A stretch of 64,000 nucleotides of DNA from Gymnorhina tibicen (Eukaryota; Chordata; Aves; Passeriformes; Artamidae): assembly GCA_013399875.1 (NCBI GenBank), contig VXAZ01008167.1:310956-374955 (forward strand). Direction: 5' to 3'. A program made the position numbers and the translations under genes. Positions 49,901 to 61,258 of the stretch are shown one piece after another; positions within the stretch are counted from its first letter, which is position 1; each line of letters opens with the position of its first letter. Below the pieces are notes generated by a model. It was not told the DNA's origin and searched no databases. It saw only the letters and a list, made by a program, of their open reading frames with translations.

Positions 49901-52900
49901 ATCTAGTCATGCTGCTCATGTTTACTATGTAAAAAGTTATGTTTATACTGATAAACACAGCTTTTGAAAAGGTTATTGCCCTCCTCCTCTGCAAACAGAA
50001 AAGGTTAACTTCATCTGCTGCACACATCAAACTATCACACAAAGGAAGGAGCTGCAGAGCGCAGCCCCGTGTTCCTCCGCACCAAAAGACCTCTCAGAGG
50101 ATCCCAGCAAAATGCCCCGAAAACCATCCTAGTGTTCTACTAACCTGCCTCAAACTCCTCTGCCACAGCCTGCTTCTTTAGTAGACTCAATTTTAACATC
50201 AAGCCTCTGAGTTACAATTTATGGACAAGTCCTCAGACCAGTAAATTCAGAGATAAAACCCAGCTTACCTTTTTGTTTAGTGAAGTCATTAAAAGCGAAG
50301 TGACAGGAGAGTTCCTTCCTCTGCCTGCTTTCAGATTAACCCCACTGACATAGCAAAATCACAAAAATGTGGTTATTCAGTCATAAATGAGTGCTGTACT
50401 GATGAGAGCTGAGTCCAGCTCGGCTTTACCCTGATTCCTTGAATTTTTTATTTTTTTTTAATTGATAGCACAGGGACATCAGCACTGTAACAGTAAATAC
50501 AGCAGCACTCACAAGCTCAACTGCTGCCTGTGAGGTGTATCAGCAAAGTTCAGAACAACCATTTCATCCAAGGGCAGGCAAGATGCTCAAAATGTAAGAG
50601 GTCATTTCAGCAAAGCCCAGAGATGCAGCAGCCACACCTCCTTTGACAGTTGCCTGGCAATGCTCTGTTATCTTTTATTCATTTATATTATTTTTAATAC
50701 TTATACTTATCCCCAGGTCTCAGCAAGGGTTCACTCCAAAGTGAGTTCAGCATTTTCAGTCATTGGGGGTGTCTGTTTGTTTACTATAGATTTTCTGGAA
50801 ACAACTGAGTTCTGCCGAAAAGAGCACAGAACACGAGGGCTTTCCAAGGACAGATTCCCAAATGGTCTGTTTGCTCCTTCCAGCCTCAGTTTTGCATCAC
50901 ATTGTGCACTTTGTCAAGATGTTTCTCAACAAGTACCTCTTAGGACTGCTACCTTTCGTCAGCATCCAGCCAGCCACTCAGCGCATGCCACGAAGACATG
51001 AGCTGCACAGATTCTGTGAGCTAAAAATACCAGTTAATGGGAAGCTACTGCAACATTAAAAGCATTTTTATTCTTAAAAAAATTCAAGTTTATTCCCTTG
51101 TCAATAAAAACAAGGCAGACTTAGAATTCAAGAGGACCTTGATTTGCCACTAGGTTTTCCAAATGAAAGAAAAAAATGTTCAATTATTTATTTCTGGAGA
51201 GAGAGATCTCCCCTTGTCCCACTTCCTCACTTAAGAAAAAGAAAACATAACCAGTGTCCACACAGAAAACACCCTAAAGCCCTTTGGGCATGTTCTGAAG
51301 AAGCTATTTAGAGTAAGGAACATGGGCATTCTCTATCCTTCTATTTATAATGAGGCTCCACCATCCCCAGGAGCTAAAGCAGAATGAAAATGGGTCACAT
51401 ATCTAATTAGCACTATTGAAGCGTGAAGCCCAAACATCCCTGAAATGTAATAGATTTCTTCTTTTTTTTTAGTAACTTCAGATTGATTAGAATATCCCAC
51501 AGTCACCTATGTCAGAAGCCAGAAGCTTTAAAAAAGGGTACCGTAAAGCAGGCACATATCAGGCATCACGCTGCTTTACTGCTGGGGAAGGGGAGAGTGC
51601 TTTAGACAAAATCTAATCTATTAACTAAAAAAATGAAGCAGTCAGTTGGTCTAGCACAGCCTGGTCTTTAATCACTTTTTATTGTAAAAAAAAAAACCTC
51701 AAACAAAACAAACAAAATAACACAATCCTCTTGACCACAAAAACGATGCAGAACCACTAGCATGGATGTGGATGAAGCATGTTCAAGGAGAGCAGCTTCT
51801 AAAGCAGACAAATGGACAAAAACTGGTGGCTTCCAACTCCTTCTCCCACCAAAGATGCCACGCTGCCCCATGCTTTTCCCCCTCCTGCATGTTTATTAGG
51901 GAGCCGGTGAGGGCTCTGCAGCAAGTCCCCCGCAGCCCCGCTCTGGGCTCTGCTCCTCATCCACGCCTCTCTCGCCCACGGCACCCGAGTGACAGAGCAC
52001 CAGGCACACGGGGCTGTCACAGACAGCGTGCTTGAATTACAGGTGTGTGCACTGGCAGAGAGCACTGGGCAGCTGCTCCTCCTGCTCGCCCAGAGCAGGC
52101 ACAGGGGACTGCATGGGTGGATGGAGGGGAAGAGAAGCAGCTGCCAACTTTTCCTCGGTGTGTTCGCAGCACACACGGCTCAAACCCGCAAACTGGGCTG
52201 CCACACTTTGCCTTCCCCTCTGCTTCCATACCCAGCTCCTTGCTTTCACCTCCCAGGGCTCGCTTTAACTCCAGGCAGGCTCAGCCTCCTGTACTCAGCA
52301 CCCAAATTTTCATTCGCTTTGGGCAAGGCGGATGCCAGTGCAGCTGTGGGTACCCAGCAGCTCAGGCCATCCACCCGAAAAGACATCCAATGAAGACTTT
52401 CACATGCAAACTCACTCTCATCGTGAACAGCACTCAGCACTTCACTTCAGTCAAAGTCAACAAGCCATAAACACCACTCACCCGTGAGGGTTTGTAAGTC
52501 ACTACAGCCTCCTGGGAAAAAAAAAACACTATGAAAAAAATCAGAGGGGTGAATTAATTGAGCCTGCAGCTGTCTGCTCTACATATCAGACGTCACAAAG
52601 TTCATGCTGCTGCACAGCATTTTTTTTTTACAAGGATGAGCAGGCGAAAGCAGTGCAAAAACCAGAACAAAGTGTTTACTCTGCTCATCCGTGACTATGC
52701 TTTCACCCCACAGGCAACTATGTCTTTTGCAGGACTTGGCACATGAACACCATGATGCATCTTTTGCACCAATTCTGCAATTATGTTTATTACAATGGCA
52801 AGTTTTTTCCTTTTATTCTTTTTGTTTAACTTCTTTGTTACAGTGGAGAACAAGGGACGCCACTGCATGGGAGTGAAACACACAGTATATTATTTGGTTT

Positions 52901-55900
52901 TATCTAGTAACTTCTTGATCTACAAATGGAAACAAAACAAACTCAGATATAGACACATATATACAAATGTGTATTTTTTTTAATTGCATGACATGTTCAT
53001 TCACAAACCACCAAGCTCTCCAGAAGTGCTCAGGTGCAACAGAAGTTATAGGTAAAGCAGAGCAAACAGTGATGGATGATCAGTATCAGTGGTAGAGATC
53101 AGCAAAGGCTGGAGATCACTGGTCCAGTGTCTCAAGACCAGACCTTACATTATCACTTCTGGGGTAATAATCATTGTTTTTATCACTTGTTGTTGGTACA
53201 ATTTCAATTACATTAGGAAAAATACAGCTTATAGCAAAAGTTATTCTTCACAATTTCTTATGTAACCAGAACTTGCTCTGGCTGCAAAGAGACTCAGCCA
53301 CTAGAAATCTCTAAGTGGTTCAAATTGTATAATGCTTGCTGTACCTTATTTTTTTGCCCCAAAATAAATTGTCCAGCAATTTCCTTAAGTGGCTCCAGAA
53401 GTTCTGACACCATTTCTTGAAAAGCTCAGTGAGGCTCTCCCTCACCAGCCCCAGCAGCTCATTCCACATACAGTTCCCAAAATTTGGCCTCCTCCTTAAA
53501 TATCCAACTGGAAGACAACTGTGATGCGCTTCCCCATGTTTGATACTGGGACCCCCAGGCTGTTAGAATTGCCTTTCAGGGGATCAAACCAATGCCCCAA
53601 ACCAGTCTCCTGCAGCCTGAATTGCACGTTTGAGGCTTCCCACACATGGCAATGGACACAGCCTGTGAGGAGCCAGGAACAGTGTCCAGTGCCTCCACCA
53701 CCAGAAAGCCCCATTTACTATGGAACTAGAAATAGCAGAGGGGAGGCTTTCAGTGGAAAATGTGATGAGAATAGAAAGCAAGAGAGTAAAAGCCCTGTCA
53801 GCACATTTCATAGACAGTCTTTTTAATGAGGAGATAAACAGATAAAGCTTTCAATCCATGTATGGAAGGGGTTTTTTTAATTTGAAAAGAAGCTAACCAA
53901 GCACACAGGATTCAATATAAAACAAAGGCAGAACAAAACTTTTTTTGACAAGGCCTGAACAATATCAAAATTGTCAATTCTAGTGCCACAGAGGAACCAA
54001 AGGTCTCCTTCACTCCCTACCCACCCTATTTATTTTCTTTAATTATCTTTTCCTTTCGGTGACTGTGCAGTGAAGTTAACAAATACATACAAAAACCATC
54101 CCCCAGTCCCGTGTGGGCCCCCCAGCTTTGCTGCAGCAGCACTGCAAGTCAGGGCAAAGATTAGGAGGAAGCTAAGCTTCCCTGCTGGAGTCAGCTCCAT
54201 ACCACACAGTGTGGATCCAGACCTCCCCAGAAGCCAGAGCTCCACCAGTGTGACAAGACTTTGCTCCTATTACACAGTTCCCAACTACAGTATCTGCCAC
54301 CCTCTGCAACCATTTGACATGCAAAGAGGCTGCCCTGCCAATAACATGCTGTTTCTTAATCTGATGCAACACATTTAAATCTGGTGGGTAAATAGCAAGT
54401 CAATGTTCAAAAACTAGTCTGAAGGTATTAAGAAACAAGAGAGATATCTTCACATGAAGATGATTTTAAACACAGAATTTAAAAAACATGAGATGGGACC
54501 CAGAAAAGCAACTTTGCAAAGGAAAACCCTCTCTTCACATGCCACGCAGCAAAAGCGGCATTCTCTCCCACCACTGTTTCTTCCATCATAAGTATGGAAG
54601 AATGTAATGGAATAGTAACCTCAGACTGGGAAAGGAAGTGTGTGTGGCAGCTGATCTCCAGCGGCCCCTTGAATGTCCCCTCCCCTTGCTGCTGACACTC
54701 ATCCTTTGGGTGGAGTCTTCAAATGAGTTCTCTCCCATGCACAAAGACATTGAAAGCCAGCAGCCTCCAGTGAAAGGCTGTGCTCTCCTGGGTAGCTTCC
54801 AATAACTTCACATTTCATACGTGGCATCTTCAAAGACAAATGATTTAGAGGGGCTTTTTGCACAACTGCAAGTACCACCACAGCTTTATCGCTGCTCTTC
54901 TAAGAAACTGCATGAAAATATATACCTAAGAACTTTTCCCTAGACAGGTTATATATATCTATCCAAATCCCAAACTTAAAAATGGAAACAAACCAGTTTA
55001 ATATACAACATCCAACTGACAGTCATACTCAACAGAAGATAAATATTGTTTGGGGGTGTTATGTTTCAGAGACTGTATTTCAGGTTAGCAGAAGATGACT
55101 GTATCCTAAAGAATCAACCACAGAAACCCATTACAAACACATATATGCTTAAATATGAGACACTGCTCCCAGATGAATTTTCAACAAACTGCAAATTTAC
55201 TGCATATTCCAGCCATCCTGAAGAGTCCCCAGGGACCATTTTCTGTGTTAATATTCAGGATTTGGAAGTGTCAGCCTGTAGGAAGCAGCACAATCCTGTA
55301 ACTTGTTACCCAGGTTGTACACAACATGCAATTTAAAGCATGTAGGTTTTTATTTTGAAGCGGTGAAGTAGGGCTAAAAACTGCCTCCTGCAAATAGTTA
55401 TTAATATAGAAAAATAAAATTTAATCATTGACTACATGACAGATGAAATAAAGTCTAATGTGGTTTCTAATTTATAACAGCTGGGCCAAAATTATTGCCA
55501 GACATTAAGGGAGGGTCACAATCAGAGCAGCGACTACACCACTGCAGCCCTCCAGAGGGGTATTTCAGACTTCTTCACTGCAGGGCTGGTGGTCCCTGTC
55601 TCCCTGTACAGCAGAGCCTGTTTTCAGAGCTGCAGGTACAACAGCCCAACACAGTGCTGTGCCTGCAGCCTCTGCGTGCAGACAGCCCGGGCTGCTCCTT
55701 GTTCTCCTGAATGAAGATGCCGCGGTACGTGACTTTGTGCGTCCTCCTCACTGTGCAGTGCAGTCTGAAGACATCCACCCCAAATCTCCCCCTCTCATCT
55801 GAGTTTGTTCAAATAGCTTGTTAGAACTGTGTTCTTCCTAAACGACAGTGTAAACAAACGTGAGTTTGTTTTACACAAATTCTTGCTTTCTCACTTCTAT

Positions 55901-57787
55901 TTAGCAGAAGCGAGCTGGGTCAGCTTATCCAGTGTAGCAAGGAAAGCAATAATTCATCCCCACTCAGGCTTCCAAATCTGAGGTTTGAACAGCCTGCCCA
56001 AATGTTCTAGGCACAAAAGCTTCCCATTCAAATCAGGGAGACCTCATTACAGGAATTCCTATGTGAAATTCTGGTCTGAATTAAATAACAGTTCAGGTAA
56101 GATAAAGAGACTATGTGTTTTCAGAAACCTCCTCAAATTACACATGCTCTCTGAACAGATGCAAAAGTTAATGTATCTACTTAGGTCTATGGAAGGATAC
56201 ATCCAGTGATTGCCCTTGAGATCATGGAGTAAGCCCAGATGAAGGCAAAACTGCAAAATGGAATACTCACAGCAAGGTCAACCATCCTAATTTATTATAA
56301 TAGTAGCCCTATCCAACATGAAGTATGATTGCTCTTTTTCTTGCATCTGAACCCTAACTGTCAAAATACACCCTTGTACTGCCTTCCTTCAACACCTTTT
56401 TTAATTTGTACCCTGATTTTGGTATTGAAAAATCTGCATATGCTACTTCATTTTTTAGGAAAGGAATTCAGCAGTTAAGCACTTTTTTTAACTGGGTATT
56501 TCAACTGGTCCAGAGCATTCACCTCTTACTCCCATCAACAGAGGAACTTGTTAATGGACTTTGCTTCAGTCCCACTCACTTTCATGGTGTACATCCTCAG
56601 CAAAGAAGTTTCTACACAGATGGCAGATTTCCAGCATTTGCTTTCAGGCTGCTTATCATGAAAAATACAGATATATTCCTTAAATATTATATGAATCAGA
56701 GCCAGAACTCGAAGCCAGAAATAATTACCTTCTCTGGACAACATTCAGCAACCCATTCCCTTCTTCCCCAGCCTTCCAGCTGTCTTCAGCATAAGCAGCC
56801 ATCCTCCTTCTTTTAATTGCCCATTCATTTGTTTCTTGTGGTTTAGTCTTTTCCCATTTTTCTCCTCATCTTTCCCGCTCCAGCTGTTTCCAGGAGTCAT
56901 ACATGGCTCCACCCCGCAGGCTTTTTGCTCTCTGCACTCTGCTCAGCTTCCTCCTGGGGGGCCAAACTCCCCCCAAAACTGAAATACTTTTGTTGTGATC
57001 GGCTGGAGTGAAGCATCCTCAACCACTGAAGAAATTATCTGTGTTTTCAGTATTCTTAAACGTAAACATAAAATAAACAACTTCATGTGGATGACTCAAA
57101 TTAGCTCTTCTTTTCAGTCTTGTTCCCTGTCTTTAACATCTTGGATCGCTTCCATTTTTTAATGAGGTTCAGGCATTACTTTAAATGAACCACTGCTGAA
57201 AAAAGGTCACAAAGCCCCCTCTAGCCCCATTTCCTGATCACTGGAGACACGATCACCCAACTCATAGACCCAGCCATGGGGGGGCTGCTTTCTGCTTCTC
57301 AACTCTTCTTCAGATCCTTACTTTCCTCCTGAAAGCATCAAAGACAGCTCTTCCCATCCATCTTAGCACTGAAGCTCATAACTAAGTTTGGGTTTTGGTA
57401 ATGCTAGTATCTCCCTATTTGACACATGTGTCCTGTTGCTTTGTTCAGACTTCACTTTCCTTCCACTAGTCTAACATTACCAATGACTCTTAAAATCACT
57501 GCTTGCATTCTGGTTTTCGACTTCTTCTTTCCTTTCATCGGGCTTATGCTATTTCAGCCTTCACAGACTGACTACACCAAGCTATTGAAGTGTCAGCTAC
57601 AGTCTCAGATTGTCCTGTCCAGCTGTCACAGCTAACCTGGTAAGCCACAACATACACCATCATCATGACTTTTCTCTAGTGAACTCACTGTTCATCTGTC
57701 ACGTACAAACACGCGTCTGTCTGTCCTCACAGCTTTTGCTGTGCTCAAGTTAGCTGTGGCCTATCATATCGATACTGTTATAATTGT

Positions 57788-57823
57788 TATATATATATAT
57801 ATATATATCCTATATATATATAT
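57788..57823. repeat. Interrupted AT microsatellite
   Basis: About ten AT units are followed by CC and about six TA units. The tract is self-complementary and can form a cruciform-like hairpin. It is likely polymorphic. Confidence 0.85.
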
Positions 57824-60800
57824 GTATGAACTATTTCCACCATATACACTCCAAGTCTGTGGGGGGGAAAAAAAGCGCTATCACTGGGTTCAGCTCTGTA
57901 CAATCTTGACTCATACCAGCCACAAAGTAACCCTACATTTATTAAAAACTAGCCACAAAATAGCTCAAAAATATTCCCAAATATTATTATAACTGAGAAT
58001 ACTCCCAACTATTTCATAAAAAAATTCCCTGTCTAATTGCTGCTTTTTCTTTGGAAGACAGTCACTAATAGCAACTGATACTAGCATATGGAGCAGACTG
58101 CAGCATTTCAAAGTTGCCAACAAGTTTAAACAAACAAATTGCAGAAATTAAAGTTTTGCTTAAACTTTCTTCCCAGAAACAAATACTGACACTGGATACA
58201 AAATATGAAAATGCCAAGCCAATACAAACACCAAAGGAGACAAAACAAAACCAGGCAGGAATTCCATTTTGGCATAAGTGACAGCAGTTTTGTGCCTGGA
58301 TCACAAAGGAGTGGTTTCACTTCTGAAAAATTGAGTGTCTGTACCCTCAGGTAGGCAGTGAAGCACCTGGCAAGGCTGGGGAGGATGATGCAGAGCCCTG
58401 AGCTCCCTCTGCCCAGTGACTCACCAGGGAGACTCTTGCCAGATCTTTTCAGTTTCTTAATTGTTTCACACAGGGCAGACTGGCAGTTCCTGGAGGTAGC
58501 TTTTCCTAGTAAATATTATGCCAGGAGATCACAGACTCCATGAGTGGACAAGCCTTGGAGGCAAAAACGTAGGTATGCAACTTCAGTTACAGAGATTTCT
58601 TTTGATGTGACCTGCAGGATTAACCATAATCCTGGTGTGACTAAATATGTTATTTGCCATCTTTACTGCCCATGAAGGGAAATTTAAGGACATCCCTACT
58701 TCTTTCGCTATTCCAGGCCAGCGAAAGACTGGACTGGAGATAATATCCAATACAGTTAGGCCCTATTTCACAATAGCCAGTTACTTTTCTCCCTTGTTTG
58801 GACAGATGCTGAAGTAAATAACTGTCAAGACATTAATAAAAAGAGTAATCCAACTATCAAAAAATTCATAAAAAGCAATCCAGGCATCGTTAGTATTTCC
58901 TCCCAACAAAAGGCATTCTGTAGTCCTCAGCTCCGAGTGAACTGCTGCCACGGACTTAAAAAGCGTCTCCATTTGCTGATGCAGACACTGCACAGGAAGA
59001 AGGGAGCCTCTTTGCAAGGAGCCCTTTCAGTTACCTAACAGGAGCCATTCGAATTAAAGCACCCATAACAGAAGTGCCCCAATCTCGAAGCATTCTCATT
59101 AAAAGTTCCAAAAAACCCATGAAACAGCAAGCTCAGGCTGAAGTAAACTATCGCTACAAAAGGCTGCTTTAAGAGCATGCTGAATGTAACAGCCAATTTT
59201 TTAAATTTATTTTGCTCCAGGACACAATCACTTTAGACAAACATTAAATTTGACCACTGCAAATAAAGAAGCAAGCAATAATGCAGATCACAAATAACCA
59301 AATCTTATTGCGTGACCTTTTCAATCAGATGCTACATAGCAACTTATCTCTGTGGCAGATCATTGGTATCATCACGGCTGCTCCACCAGATACTTCCTAC
59401 AGCCCAGTCTAATATTACATCAGCAAGTCAAGTGAGGACACAGACGTTTGACTTTCTCCTTTAATTGAGACTTTGCAAAAGAGGTGCAATTCCTTAGGGC
59501 TTTTTTTCCCTGCTCAAAGGAGGCCATCGTATTCACACTGAACTATCTGAAGCACTTTGAGCCCTAAGTGGTCCAGGACCAGGTTGTCTCAAAGACATTC
59601 CCCATGGGCAGTTCTGCACTGCTTGTGCAGAGTAGGGCCTGGGTATTCAGTGTGGAACCAGCAGCACCTCACCCAGATGTTTTCATTCTAACAGTACACG
59701 ACAGACTGGCTTCAGTTCCTTCTAGCTGTATTTTCTAGAAGTAACTTTCAGAACTTTATACATGGCTTCGCCTCAGCCCGAATGCTACCGGCTGAGAAGC
59801 TTTGGTTGCACACAGCTAAGTGGCGGATGTGAAGCCGATCACTTCAGGCAGCACTCCACCATCACTGAGAAGCCATCCAGACAGCAGTGAAAACCAGGGC
59901 TGTAAGAACACACAGGCTCCTAAGCCTGGGCACATACTTTTCAACTTAATTGCTTTCCCTGTTCTTCAGATTGCCTCAAAGCCATCTGTCCCAGCCTGCA
60001 TTCCTTCAACTGCTTGCTCATGTTAAGTACCTGCTTACTTAGCTGTCCTCAGTCACGTACACAGCTTGCACAGCTCCCTGCCCACGCTCCGCCTTGCCTG
60101 GAAATAAAGCAGCTCCTTCTCGAGCTGAGTTTGAGTAACGTTACACTTCACCTCACAGCTGAAAACAAACTCACACAGATGATCTGACAGGCCACAAGAC
60201 AGTTTAGTGGAGGGAAAAAGTGCACCCAGGGTAAAAAGGCTAAACTGCCCTATAAAACCACTTTGCAAACTCGTAGGAGGAAACTTCTGTTAAGTATTAG
60301 AGGATTTAAACAATGAGAAGTCACATGCCTAAATAACCCTGTGGAGTTTTACCCTCATGCCGAGGCTTGATGGTTTTAGCCTTACATTGCAGCATAGTTG
60401 TCTTCTTGCACAACTGCAGGCTGAACCTGGGAAGGAAAATCAGCTGTGCTCTACCCATATCTAAAAGGAGGAGATAAAGTGTTTACTTGCTCAGGTCCAA
60501 ACAGCCTCACAGATGTCCACATTGGTAGCTCCTATCAGAAGCAACAGGATTTCCTCAGTATACACTGGTCTATTATCTGTTATAATCAGCAACATGAAAT
60601 TGGGCACTGTGCTTACAGGACAGACACTGGCTGCACAGCAGGCTGCTCTCCAGTGCTCCCAGCAGTCTGAGCACGGCATAAAATATCAACTGCTACCCAT
60701 ATCTGTCCCTGATAAAGCTCCTGAGACAGGAAATCAGAGCATCCATGCCTTTGCACTTGAGGTTGGTGGAGGAATGAATCATTCAAATGCATGCAAAACC

Positions 60801-61246
60801 TTTTTTTTTTTTATATTATTAGCCTCACATGGCCATTTCTGCCAGAGAGACTGGAGTAACCCAGATGCAGAAATTAAATTCAGTTTCGCTTCTCCCTTGC
60901 TGTTACTCAGCATTAAGTCCTGCTATTAGTCCTACGTAGAAACTTCATTTTTCATAGAAATGCGTGGATCTTCACGGCCATTCATAGCACCCCAGTGGCC
61001 ACAGCAGCTAAACAAAGGACCACCAGAGCAGAGAGAACATAAAACTTTGGTACTGCTAACATAGAGCACATCAGGCATTTTAACATGACTAAACAACAAT
61101 AGCTATAGCAAACCCCAATCTCGTGCCCATTTATCACTGCCTGCATTTAAGTCTGTTGCAGCCTGTCAAGTATCTGGAAGCTCTTCCTGCCATCTGTTTC
61201 CTTCCTCCAAGGGTGCTGCAGTTTTCCATGATTGCTCGCTCTCTCT

Positions 61247-61258
61247 CACACACACACA
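61247..61258. repeat. Short CA repeat after a CT run
   Basis: Six CA units follow TCGCTCTCTCT. This is a minor simple repeat. Confidence 0.7.

Noticed and set aside
51766..52470. Several overlapping open frames up to 141 codons near 52 kb
   Set aside because: Five or more frames on both strands share the same GC-rich patch. None has a domain or exon-like boundaries.
57330..57360. Minus-strand VFDAFRRKVRI as the missing exon with FLDAFQKVADM
   Set aside because: The similarity ends after a few residues, a stop follows shortly, and the neighbouring splice sites do not fit.
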